Assembly (NCBI GenBank): GCA_945870085.1
Contig: CAMBQX010000031.1
Coordinates: 1-13,303 of the forward strand
Direction of reading: 5' to 3'
DNA: 13,303 bases
Source: Bifidobacterium breve
GTDB taxonomy: Bacteria; Actinomycetota; Actinomycetes; S36-B12
Positions 1 to 7,317 of this stretch are shown here, one piece after another. The first letter of the stretch is position 1; each line of letters starts with the position of its first letter. The position numbers and the translations under genes are program-made. The notes under the pieces were generated by a model, which searched no databases, had not been told where the DNA came from, and worked only from the letters and a program-made list of their open reading frames with translations.

Positions 1-555
1 GAAGGTTGTCGGCGCCCACAAGAGTCGACAATCACCCGACTGCAGGAGCCTGGCACCACCAAGGAGGATCTACTAGCAAACTTTGCAACTCTTACCCTTG
101 GGTCTGGGGGAGCGGCCATGGTCTTGGGTAGGGCCAGTGAGCATCCCGAGGGCCATCGAGTTGTCGGTGGGGTATCGCGCGCGGCAACCGAGCACAAGAA
201 GTTGTGCGTTGGTGATATTAATGGGATGAGCACCGATGCTCATGGCCTACTTGAGGCTGGCGTAGCACTGGCCAGTGAAGCTTGGGCTGAAGCAACCGAG
301 GTTTTTGACTGGAAAGACCTTGATTGCTACATCATCCATCAGGTGTCGCAAGTGCATACCGCGTCAATTGTTGAAGCTCTTGGAATTGACAAGACCAAAG
401 TACCAGTGACATTTCCGACTCGCGGCAATGTTGGGCCGGCCTCGGTTCCATTCACGCTGGCGCATTTTGCCGCTGATTTAGTGGCGGGGCAACGTATTGC
501 TTGCATGGGCATCGGCTCGGGGCTGAATGCAGCAGTAATCGAAATTACTTGGTGA
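1..555 (+). CDS. oleA: OleA, C-terminal part (thiolase-fold acyl-CoA condensing enzyme; 5' end outside window)
   Basis: The reading frame is open from base 1, so the gene begins upstream; 184 residues are visible. OleA is a KAS III/thiolase-superfamily enzyme that joins two fatty acyl-CoAs head to head to give a 2-alkyl-3-keto acid, the first step of long-chain olefin formation. The visible part includes FATLTLGSGGAA, then the catalytic His of IIHQVSQVH (codon 337-339) and the catalytic Asn of RGNVGPASVPF (codon 427-429). These are 30 residues apart, the same spacing as His285 and Asn315 of the Xanthomonas enzyme as I recall it. The active-site Cys lies upstream of the window. The C-terminal GIGSGLNAAVIEITW is typical of the fold. 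The stop codon overlaps the GTG start of the next gene. A housekeeping FabH is the alternative, but the fused oleBC and oleD downstream settle the call. Confidence 0.93.
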   Translation, partial: EGCRRPQESTITRLQEPGTTKEDLLANFATLTLGSGGAAMVLGRASEHPEGHRVVGGVSRAATEHKKLCVGDINGMSTDAHGLLEAGVALASEAWAEATEVFDWKDLDCYIIHQVSQVHTASIVEALGIDKTKVPVTFPTRGNVGPASVPFTLAHFAADLVAGQRIACMGIGSGLNAAVIEITW

Positions 556-3092
556 ACTCGCTCGCGCCGGCGACTTTGCCGCCGGCCGATTTACCCGGCC
601 TAGAGCGATCTTGGTCGCGCCTAGTTGATGCACCCGATCATTCCGGGCGAATTTGCACCTGGCATCTCCTTGACTCATACGCGCAGCGCTCTGATCAGAA
701 CGCGCGCTTAACTTTGCTGTGCATCCATGGCAACCCGACCTGGTCGTATCTATGGAGAAGATTGGTGGAGCTTGCCCCTTCTGATGTCCGCGTGGTGGCG
801 GTTGATCAACTTGAGATGGGTTTTTCTGAACGCACCGGAACAACGCGGCGTTTGGCAAATCGTATTGATGACCTTGGCGCTCTCACTGAACAACTTGGTA
901 TTACCGGTCCGGTGGTTACGGTCGCGCATGACTGGGGTGGCCCAATTTCACTGGGCTGGGCCCAAAATCACCTGGCGCAGTTGGTGGGTGTGGTCCTACT
1001 CAATACCGCGGTTCACCAACCTGCCGGGGCCAGCGCGCCGACGTTGATTCGGCTGGCTCGAAGTGGTCCGTTATTAGAATTTAATACGGTGCGCACAACT
1101 GCATTCTTACGTGCAACCACAGCCTTGAGTGGGTCGAGGATGAGTAAGCAGACGGCAAAGGCTTTCCGGGCGCCGTATGCGTCATCGGCTCGGCGCACCG
1201 CGATTGGGGCATTCGTCGCAGACATTCCATTAGAGCCTGGCCATCCAAGTGCCGAAACCCTCGATTTGATTGCTTCGAACATGGCCAACTTCGCTGCAGT
1301 GCCGATGTTGCTGCTCTGGGGTCCGGGTGACCCAGTTTTTAGTGATCTTTATCTGGGTGACTTAATGGCGCGGATCCCGCATGCTGATGTCCATCGTTAT
1401 GAGGGCGCAAGGCACCTGGTGAGTGAGGATGATGAGCGAGTATTTCCTGATCTACTGCGCTGGGTATCAGGGCTGGAACGCGGCCACCAGGTGGATTCAA
1501 GTCCAGTGACCGCAGCGGTAACACAACCTCCACGTCGAACCAGACTCTGGGATGGGTTGCATGAGAGGGCTGAACGCACCCCAAGTGCCACCGCACTTGT
1601 TGAGATGTCGGGTGCGGGCCGTCGAGTTACTTGGCGCCGACTAGCTGACACCGTAGATCAATTGGCCGCTGGCCTACATTCGCGCGGAGTGAAGCCCGGT
1701 GATCGAGTATCACTGCTCATCCCACCCGGGGCCGACTTGATAGCGACGGTCTACGCGTGCTGGCGCATTGGCGCATGTGTCGTCATCGCGGATGCTGGGT
1801 TAGGGGTAAAGGGGATGCGGCGGGCACTTCGCGGTGCGGCACCTGATCACGTGCTCGCAATCACGCCAGGCCTCGCACTGGCACGTACTGTGCGCATCCG
1901 CGGACTGCGCTGCTCGGTAAAGGGTCTGGCTGAAATCGCCAAAATTGAGGCGCCAATGCCACCGGAGCCGCCCGAATCAGCTGACGCGGTTGTGGTGTTC
2001 ACGTCGGGGGCCACCGGTCCGGCCAAGGGAGTTGTCTATCGGCAATCGCAGGTGGCCGGCACCCGCGATGTGCTCCGCCAGCATTATGCGATGACTTCGA
2101 GTGATGCGATTGTTGCGGCGTTTGCTCCGTGGGCGGTTTTTGGGCCAACGCTGGGGGTGGCATCGGTAATACCCGATATGGATGTCACCAAGCCGCGCAC
2201 TCTGCAAGCTGTGGCACTGGCTGATGCGACTGCTGCGGTCGATGGCACTTTACTTTGGGCCTCACCCGCAGCGCTCACCAATGTGATTGCAACGGCAGGT
2301 GAGTTGTCGCCGAGCCAGCGACACAGTTTCGATTCACTGAGGTTGGTGCTGGCGGCAGGGGCACCGGTGCCCGTGCAGTTACTCCATGAAATTCAACAGT
2401 TGGTACCCAATGCAGATATTCGGACGCCCTATGGGATGACCGAAGTGCTCCCGGTTAGTGAAGTCAGTCTTCCTGAAATCGCAATTGCTACTGAGATCAA
2501 TGGAGTTCTGGTCGGTGCTCCGGTGGGCGGTGTCGAAATCATGATCAGTGCCCTTGACGATGAAGGTAGGGCCGGAGGCGCCCTAACTTTGCAGGCTGGC
2601 GTAACCGGTGAAATTTGCGTTAAAGCAGGTCACATGCGTGATCGTTATGACCGACTGTGGGCCACGAATGATTTGGCCTCTCGCGACCTTGGTTGGCACC
2701 GCACCGGTGACGTAGGCCATTTGGAAACAAGTGGCAGGCTCTGGGTCGAGGGGCGCATGGCCCACCTGATTGTTACTGCTGGTGGCCCGGTCACCCCGGT
2801 GGGGATTGAGCAACGGATTCAGCAATTGCCATTTGTGCAGTGGGCGGCCGCGGTAGGGATTGGTCCGGCCGGCAATCAACAGTTAATTATCGTCATCACT
2901 TCACCGGAAAATATTTCTCATGGGCTGCTGGATTTTGACCGAGTGCAACTGGTGCGCGAGCAAGTCCCTGAGTTTGATATTGCAGCGGTGCTTGTACGCA
3001 AAGAGTTGCCCGTTGATATTCGGCACAATTCAAAAATTGATCGGGCGGAATTGAGTAACTGGGCCAATTCGATTTTGGCCGGGCACCGGTAA
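552..3092 (+). CDS. oleBC: OleBC fusion: beta-lactone decarboxylase (OleB) + beta-lactone synthetase (OleC)
   Basis: An 846-residue two-domain protein. Residues about 15-310 are an alpha/beta hydrolase of the haloalkane-dehalogenase-like OleB type: HGNPTWSYLWRRL (59-71), nucleophile Asp127 in AHDWGG, and catalytic His288 in GARHLVSE. OleB decarboxylates a cis-beta-lactone to a cis-olefin. Residues about 330-846 are an ANL-superfamily AMP ligase (OleC) that closes the beta-lactone from a beta-hydroxy acid with ATP: P-loop FTSGATGPAKG (483-493), PYGMTE (626-631), Asp720 in WHRTGDVG and C-terminal Lys828 in HNSKIDR. I chose GTG at 552 because it overlaps the oleA stop as GTGA and gives an OleB-like N-terminus; an ATG at 501 in the same frame would run deep into oleA and its extra 17 residues look like oleA shadow. 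The fused form is known in actinobacteria. An odd point is Glu88 in DQLEMGFSER, where related proteins usually have Gly. Confidence 0.95.
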   Translation: MNSLAPATLPPADLPGLERSWSRLVDAPDHSGRICTWHLLDSYAQRSDQNARLTLLCIHGNPTWSYLWRRLVELAPSDVRVVAVDQLEMGFSERTGTTRRLANRIDDLGALTEQLGITGPVVTVAHDWGGPISLGWAQNHLAQLVGVVLLNTAVHQPAGASAPTLIRLARSGPLLEFNTVRTTAFLRATTALSGSRMSKQTAKAFRAPYASSARRTAIGAFVADIPLEPGHPSAETLDLIASNMANFAAVPMLLLWGPGDPVFSDLYLGDLMARIPHADVHRYEGARHLVSEDDERVFPDLLRWVSGLERGHQVDSSPVTAAVTQPPRRTRLWDGLHERAERTPSATALVEMSGAGRRVTWRRLADTVDQLAAGLHSRGVKPGDRVSLLIPPGADLIATVYACWRIGACVVIADAGLGVKGMRRALRGAAPDHVLAITPGLALARTVRIRGLRCSVKGLAEIAKIEAPMPPEPPESADAVVVFTSGATGPAKGVVYRQSQVAGTRDVLRQHYAMTSSDAIVAAFAPWAVFGPTLGVASVIPDMDVTKPRTLQAVALADATAAVDGTLLWASPAALTNVIATAGELSPSQRHSFDSLRLVLAAGAPVPVQLLHEIQQLVPNADIRTPYGMTEVLPVSEVSLPEIAIATEINGVLVGAPVGGVEIMISALDDEGRAGGALTLQAGVTGEICVKAGHMRDRYDRLWATNDLASRDLGWHRTGDVGHLETSGRLWVEGRMAHLIVTAGGPVTPVGIEQRIQQLPFVQWAAAVGIGPAGNQQLIIVITSPENISHGLLDFDRVQLVREQVPEFDIAAVLVRKELPVDIRHNSKIDRAELSNWANSILAGHR

Positions 3093-4066
3093 TGCGCGTA
3101 CTCGTTACCGGCGCTAGCGGTTTGCTGGGTGCTGCTACTGCGCACGCGATAGCTAGCCGAGGCCACGAAGTGGTGGTGTTTCAGCGGCGGGCAAGTGGCT
3201 TGCCATATGACGAAGTCAGGGGAGATATCACTGACGTCGAAGCGCTAACCCGTGCGATGGTTGGTGTTCAGGCCGTGGTGCATCTGGCCGCAAAGGTGTC
3301 AATCACTGGAGCAGTGGCTGAATTCGAGCGGGTCAATATCGAAGGTACGCGGCTCGCCATCCAAGTTGCAAAGGCTGCGGGTGCTGAACGTTTTGTCTAT
3401 GTTTCCTCACCATCGGTGGCGCATTCTGGGGCCCCAATCATTGGCGATGGTGCGCTGCCGGCGGACCCATTGGCCGCACGCGGTGCATATTCCAGAACTA
3501 AAGCAACCGCAGAGCTGCTGGTGCTGGCCAGCGAGAACCCGGGCTTTGCCGTCGTTGCAATTCGCCCGCATCTAGTGTGGGGGCCAGGTGATGAGCAATT
3601 GATAGGGCGCATTGTCACGCGAGACCGGGCCGGCCGATTGTTCTTAATTGATCACGGTGTGGCACTTATTGATACGACTTACATCGATAATGCAGCATCG
3701 TCGCTGGTTGCCGCGGTAGAGCGCGCAACTGATCCCACCGTACGCGGGCGCGCTCTAGTCGTGACAAATGGTGAACCGAGAACGGTGGCTGAATTGCTGA
3801 CACGCATTACGCGGGCGGCGGGCTTATCGGCTCCCGATCGAAGTGTGCCGTTCGCTGCGGCTTATGGGGCGGGCCGAATCGCGGAGCGGATGTGGCAGGT
3901 GCGCGACAGTGAGCCGCCCCTCACCGGTTTCCTGGCTGAGCAACTGGCTACCGCGCACTGGTTCGATCAGCGCCAAACCCGAGAAAGCCTCAATTGGGCC
4001 CCGTCAGTGAGTTTGGACGAGGGCTTCCAGCGGCTCACCGACTGGTACCAGCACCCCCATCCTTAA
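3092..4066 (+). CDS. oleD: OleD, NAD(P)-dependent 2-alkyl-3-oxoalkanoate reductase (extended SDR)
   Basis: A 324-residue extended short-chain dehydrogenase of the 3-beta-HSD/epimerase kind. The nucleotide-binding motif TGASGLLG is at residues 6-13, VVHLAAKVS follows the third strand, and the catalytic pair is Tyr133-x3-Lys137 in GAYSRTKATAE. In the Ole pathway OleD reduces the beta-keto acid made by OleA to the beta-hydroxy acid that OleC uses. The ATG shares one base with the oleBC stop (TAATG), which implies translational coupling. The middle holds the RPHLVWGPGD loop common in these reductases and the C-terminus carries an alpha-helical substrate-binding part (to about residue 320). Length and gene order oleA-oleBC-oleD fit the actinobacterial cluster. 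Taken alone the sequence could be any NAD-dependent epimerase/dehydratase-like protein; the call rests on context. Confidence 0.93.
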   Translation: MRVLVTGASGLLGAATAHAIASRGHEVVVFQRRASGLPYDEVRGDITDVEALTRAMVGVQAVVHLAAKVSITGAVAEFERVNIEGTRLAIQVAKAAGAERFVYVSSPSVAHSGAPIIGDGALPADPLAARGAYSRTKATAELLVLASENPGFAVVAIRPHLVWGPGDEQLIGRIVTRDRAGRLFLIDHGVALIDTTYIDNAASSLVAAVERATDPTVRGRALVVTNGEPRTVAELLTRITRAAGLSAPDRSVPFAAAYGAGRIAERMWQVRDSEPPLTGFLAEQLATAHWFDQRQTRESLNWAPSVSLDEGFQRLTDWYQHPHP

Positions 4067-4068
4067 AC

Positions 4069-4120
4069 CTGCCGCTCGCCGACTGTTCCCTGCCGCTCGC
4101 CGACTGTTCCCTGCCGCTCG
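4069..4120. repeat. 2.5-copy tandem repeat, 21-nt unit
   Basis: The unit CTGCCGCTCGCCGACTGTTCC occurs exactly at 4069-4089 and 4090-4110, and its first ten bases recur at 4111-4120. It begins 3 nt after the oleD stop. The copies are identical, which suggests recent slippage or conservation. No protein reading looks real across it. Confidence 0.9.
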
Positions 4121-4123
4121 ATC

Positions 4124-4183
4124 CTTGTACCTGCTGAAACCGTCAAAAAAGGGCTCCAAAATGACGGAACGAGCAGGTGTAAG
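4124..4183. repeat. Imperfect inverted repeat / long hairpin after oleD
   Basis: CTTGTACCTGCT (4124-4135) can pair with AGCAGGTGTAAG (4172-4183), with two G-T wobbles. Then comes a 4 x 4 internal loop, and CCGTCA (4140-4145) pairs with TGACGG (4162-4167), leaving a 16-nt A-rich apical loop. The right arm lies inside the first copy of the 31-nt tandem repeat. It could act as an RNA 3'-end structure for the ole transcript; there is no T-run after it. Confidence 0.6.
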
Positions 4184-4240
4184 CCCCGTCGATGACGGAA
4201 CGAGCAGGTGTAAGCCCCGTCGATGACGAAGCGAGCAGGT
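4161..4240. repeat. 2.6-copy tandem repeat, 31-nt unit
   Basis: Two identical 31-nt copies, 4161-4191 and 4192-4222, each start ATGACGGAACGAGCAGGTGT and end in CCCCGTCG. A third, diverged partial copy follows at 4223-4240 (ATGACGAAGCGAGCAGGT). Directly after it a 13-nt unit GGTCAAGGTGGTG is repeated at 4238-4250 and 4251-4263. There is no spacer variation, so it is not a CRISPR array. Confidence 0.9.
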
Positions 4241-4302
4241 CAAGGTGGTGGGTCAAGGTGGTGTGGCGCTGCAGCCTGTTGGCGGCATTTGCCCGTAACA
4301 TT

Positions 4303-4343
4303 AAAAAGGCCCCTCGAAGTATGAGTTCGAGGGGCCTTTTCTT
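4303..4343 (+). terminator. Strong intrinsic terminator, symmetric (possibly bidirectional)
   Basis: A perfect 15-bp stem AAAAGGCCCCTCGAA (4304-4318) and TTCGAGGGGCCTTTT (4326-4340) encloses a 7-nt loop. The 3' side ends in a T-rich tail (TTTTCTT) and the 5' side starts with five A, so it could stop transcription from both sides. It is the first clear terminator after oleD and probably ends the ole transcript. Confidence 0.9.
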
Positions 4344-4821
4344 GAGGTCTTCTGTCTTCTGCCCGATTTCTCGGGGCGCCTGCGTTCTGTGCCGATCCGC
4401 TGCGCTCGATCCCCGTTGCCGGTTCACCAGTTGATCTATTCCGACCTCTCACATCGCTTCTTGCAACCAACTCCACCAGCACGCGGAGTTTCCGGAGGTC
4501 AAGCCTTCGGTTCGGCTGTCATTCTTCGATCTGACCCTTGCCTTTCGGCTCAGTGGGTTATTTCTAACAGCATGCAAGTCAACACGCAAGCCAAAAGCAA
4601 AAATATTTTAAAAATATTTTTATTTGTTGCACCACGTTTAACATTTGTCACGCCAGCACATCGCCCACCAAAAAATTGGCCGCGATCTTGAATTAATTTT
4701 CGCTGGCGACCACTTCCGCTAAGTAGTTTGGTACTGAGTTGGTATGACCTAATACCCATGACATCAGGTAGAAAAAAGCTTTATTTTGCAACAGATATCG
4801 GGATTTCGGCGGGGGGTAATT
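4344..4821. other. Gene-poor stretch with AT-rich palindromic tract
   Basis: I see no convincing gene here; the reading frames of up to 100 codons lack recognisable domains. At 4599-4620 the 11-nt unit AAAAATATTTT occurs twice in tandem and is itself near-palindromic, in an otherwise GC-rich neighbourhood. Further along, GGTAT (4741-4745) and ATACC are separated by six bases as a small inverted repeat, and an A-run follows near 4772. The stretch may be the decayed upstream part of the SDR remnant that follows. Confidence 0.5.
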
Positions 4822-5012
4822 ATGGGAAAGTTGGAAGGCAAAGTAGCCATCGTCACCGGTAGCGCACCTGGCCTTGGCGCGGCCGACAGCTTTATCTTTG
4901 CGGCTAAGGTGCGAAGGTTGTGGTTTGTGATGTACTTGATGAAGAAGGTGCTGCTGTTGCGGAGCAGATCGGTGGCGTGCTTCAGCAGTTAGAGGTTAGT
5001 TATAACACCTAG
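4822..5012 (+). pseudogene. Frameshifted, truncated short-chain dehydrogenase remnant
   Basis: Reading from ATG 4822, the protein begins MGKLEGKVAIVTGSAPGLGA, the standard N-terminus of a classical SDR with the TGxxxGxG cofactor motif. The frame then breaks near 4900-4908: the original frame gives nonsense, while the +2 frame from 4908 continues the family pattern as GAKVVVCDVLDEEGAAVAEQ and ends at a stop at 5010-5012. Only the first roughly 64 residues of an expected 250 or so are left; the catalytic Ser, Tyr and Lys region is missing, and the pirin gene starts 83 nt later. The helix between the two strands is also altered (ADSFIFAA). A G-rich stretch (4808-4816) precedes the ATG. I infer a decayed gene; a sequencing error could explain the frameshift but not the missing C-terminal three quarters. 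Confidence 0.8.
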
Positions 5013-5061
5013 GCCGAGGAGTTAGCTCGTCTCACCTTGCGTTGACGGCATTCTGGGGATA

Positions 5062-5079
5062 TAGTTGAAAACTCAACTA
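5062..5079. promoter_or_regulatory. 18-bp palindrome before pirin gene, candidate MarR/RosR-type operator
   Basis: TAGTTGAAAACTCAACTA is a 7-bp inverted repeat (TAGTTGA/TCAACTA) with a 4-nt centre, ending 3 nt before the ribosome binding site. It closely resembles the RosR motif of Corynebacterium glutamicum as I remember it (TTGTTGAYRYRTCAACWA), bound by a redox-sensing MarR-type repressor. Binding here would block expression of pirin and, by read-through, lldD. The regulator itself is not in the window. Confidence 0.55.
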
Positions 5080-5095
5080 CTCAAGGGAGTCATCC

Positions 5096-6058
5096 GTGCC
5101 CGCTGTCACCGTCGCTGATGTTTTGGTGCTTCCGCGCATTAGCGCACCCGATGCCACCGCGGTGCAGCGTCCGGTGAAACGGGTAGTTACCGCACTGGCA
5201 ACTTTTGAGGGTGAAGGGTTTCCGGTGCGCCGACCTTTCCCGGGTCGAATGTCACTTCGAGACTCCGACCCGTTCTTGCTCCTTGACCAAATGGGAGCGG
5301 TCGAGTGGGGTGCAGGTGAGCCCAAAGGCACTCCTTGGCATCCCCACCGCGGATTTGAGACCGTCACCTACATTGTTGATGGTGCCTTCGAACATCAAGA
5401 CACCGCCGGTGGAGGTGGCCTCATCTCTGACGGTTCTACACAGTGGATGACGGCGGGGTCGGGCCTGCTTCATATTGAGACCCCACCGGAAGCCCTGGTT
5501 AACTCCGGCGGACTTTTTCACGGTGTGCAGTTATGGGTGAACTTACCTGCTGAACTAAAGATGACAGCACCTAGATATCAAGATATTTCAGCGTCTTCGG
5601 TGGCATTGGTGGCAAGTCATGACGGCGGGGCCTTGGTGCGCATCATTGCCGGTGAGCTCGGCGGGATTTCTGGGCCGGGCATCACCTGGACGCCAATAAC
5701 TTATGCTCATGCAACTGTGCAGCCGGGAGCCAAGGTTTCACTCCCTTGGAACCGAAGCTTTAACGCAATGGTCTACGCGTTATCAGGCCGAGCATCTGCC
5801 GGCGTCGAAAACGTGGCTTTTGGTGAAGGCCAGTTAGTAGACTTCGGTGTAGGCGATGCGATCACTTTCGCAGCCGATGCCAAACAGGATTCAAAATCCC
5901 CGACCCTTGAGGTGTTAATACTCGGCGGTAAGCCCATTGGTGAGCCGATCGCGCACCACGGCCCATTTGTAATGAACACCAAAGACGAAATAATCACCGC
6001 AATGGAGGACTTCCAAGCAGGTAGGATGGGGCAGATCCCGGCGACCGCACGTCGCTAG
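5096..6058 (+). CDS. Pirin family protein (bicupin, putative quercetin dioxygenase-like)
   Basis: A 320-residue pirin. The N-terminal cupin carries the metal-binding set His82 and His84 (WHPHRGFETVTY), His126 and Glu128 (GLLHIETPPE), matching the human pirin residues His56, His58, His101 and Glu103 in order and spacing. The pirin C-terminal cupin covers about residues 190-300. The length is slightly above the usual 230-300, because of an N-terminal extension of about 25 residues before VKRVVTAL. The start is GTG 5096, with AAGGGAG at 5083-5089. Pirins bind Fe or another metal; some have quercetinase activity, others modulate metabolic enzymes or respond to stress. The in vivo substrate cannot be read from sequence. 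The gene lies 29 nt before lldD on the same strand, and a palindrome sits at its promoter, so oxidative or redox control is a reasonable inference. Confidence 0.92.
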   Translation: MPAVTVADVLVLPRISAPDATAVQRPVKRVVTALATFEGEGFPVRRPFPGRMSLRDSDPFLLLDQMGAVEWGAGEPKGTPWHPHRGFETVTYIVDGAFEHQDTAGGGGLISDGSTQWMTAGSGLLHIETPPEALVNSGGLFHGVQLWVNLPAELKMTAPRYQDISASSVALVASHDGGALVRIIAGELGGISGPGITWTPITYAHATVQPGAKVSLPWNRSFNAMVYALSGRASAGVENVAFGEGQLVDFGVGDAITFAADAKQDSKSPTLEVLILGGKPIGEPIAHHGPFVMNTKDEIITAMEDFQAGRMGQIPATARR

Positions 6059-6087
6059 ATAAGTCCGACCTTCACGCAGGGGGAGCC

Positions 6088-7308
6088 ATGACCACGCGCC
6101 GGTTGCCGAGGTGGCATGAGGTTAAGCCCCTGCTTGGTACCGAAAACCCATTCACGAATCGTCGGGCCCGCGCCCTGGCGCGCGCGGCGAATATCTGGGA
6201 TCTACGTTCACTAGCTAAGCGCCATACGCCCGCGGCGGTATTTGACTATACCGATGGTGCCGCCGGTGACGAGTCAGCGCTTACACGGGCCCGTGAGGTA
6301 TTTGGTCGCCTGGAGTTCGAACCACGAGTGCTGCGCGATGTGTCGAACCTCGACACCAGCACTGAAATTCTTGGTGCCGTAAGCGCATTGCCTATAGTGC
6401 TGGCCCCCACCGGGTTCACTCGGATGATGCATTACGAAGGTGAGGCGGCGGTGGCTGCGGTGGCCGCCCGTTCTGGTATTCCCTATTCGCTATCAACTCT
6501 TGGGACGACTTCAATTGAGGATTTGGCGCTCGCGGTGCCAACTGCACGGCGATGGTTTCAACTCTACTTAATGCGCGATCGCAGCCCAAGCCTCGAGTTG
6601 CTGGAGCGAGCAGCGGCCGGTGGCTATGACACTTTAATTCTCACTGTCGATGCCCCGGTCGCGGGTTTACGCAATCGAGATGTACGAAATGGCCTGACTA
6701 TCCCACCTAAACTTTCGATATCGACTCTGGCCAATATGTCGCGTTACCCAGCCTGGTGGTTTAACGTTTTAACGACCGAGCCACTGGAGTTTGCGACATT
6801 TAGGAATACCGAAGGTACGGTTGCGGATCTAATGAATCGTGTTTTCGATCCGTCAGTGACCCCGGCTGATGTGAAGTGGGCCCGTGAGGTTTGGGCCGGC
6901 AAGATTGTGGTGAAAGGCGTGCAGTCGTTGCAGGATGCGCAAATCCTTGCCGATTTAGGTGTTGATGCGATTGTGCTTTCGAATCATGGCGGCAGGCAAT
7001 TAGATAAAGCGCCGGTGCCTTTAGAGCAACTACCGCTGGTCAAGGCCGCCGTCGGAGGGAACATGTCGTTATTTATCGATGGTGGAGTGATGTCGGGATC
7101 TGACGTGGTTGCTTCTGTCGCATTAGGTGCAGATGCGGTGCTTATTGGCCGTGCCTATCTTTATGGATTGATGGCTGGAGGGCAGGCTGGCGTGCAGCGT
7201 GCTGTTGACATCCTGCAACAAGAGATTCGCACGACGATGGCGCTGTTAGGCGCGCGCAGTATCAGTGAGCTAGATCCCGAGAGTGTCAGGATGCGAAGCT
7301 CAAATTAG
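6088..7308 (+). CDS. lldD: L-lactate dehydrogenase (quinone), FMN-dependent, LldD2-like
   Basis: A 406-residue FMN-dependent alpha-hydroxy-acid dehydrogenase. It oxidises L-lactate to pyruvate and, in this family, passes electrons to the respiratory chain at the membrane. Visible family marks are FDYTDGAAGDE near residues 51-61, APTGFTRMMHYEGE, STLGTTSIED, the FMN-contacting Lys276 in VVKGVQ, catalytic His300 and Arg303 in SNHGGRQLD, and the phosphate-binding DGGVMSGSDV and LIGRAYLYGLMAGG. The length and the motifs RNGLTIPP, WWFNVLTTEPL and VFDPSVT match mycobacterial LldD2 from memory, more than MftD or glycolate oxidase. The start ATG 6088 has AGGGGGAG (6078-6085) two bases before it. It is probably co-transcribed with pirin. 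The downstream gene is convergent with a 9-nt gap and I see no hairpin terminator between them. Confidence 0.93.
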   Translation: MTTRRLPRWHEVKPLLGTENPFTNRRARALARAANIWDLRSLAKRHTPAAVFDYTDGAAGDESALTRAREVFGRLEFEPRVLRDVSNLDTSTEILGAVSALPIVLAPTGFTRMMHYEGEAAVAAVAARSGIPYSLSTLGTTSIEDLALAVPTARRWFQLYLMRDRSPSLELLERAAAGGYDTLILTVDAPVAGLRNRDVRNGLTIPPKLSISTLANMSRYPAWWFNVLTTEPLEFATFRNTEGTVADLMNRVFDPSVTPADVKWAREVWAGKIVVKGVQSLQDAQILADLGVDAIVLSNHGGRQLDKAPVPLEQLPLVKAAVGGNMSLFIDGGVMSGSDVVASVALGADAVLIGRAYLYGLMAGGQAGVQRAVDILQQEIRTTMALLGARSISELDPESVRMRSSN

Positions 7309-7317
7309 GGTGCTGAT

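Noticed and set aside
4161..4240. Possible small CRISPR array
   Set aside because: The copies are directly abutting with no variable spacers, and no cas genes are in view.
4004..4482. Several overlapping minus-strand reading frames of 79-94 codons through the repeat block, with recurring STGLTPARSVI
   Set aside because: The recurrence is just the 31-nt DNA repeat read in different frames; there is no ribosome site or domain.
4389..4691. 100-codon plus-strand reading frame
   Set aside because: No recognisable domain, the composition changes sharply through the AT-rich tract, and it starts without a ribosome site.
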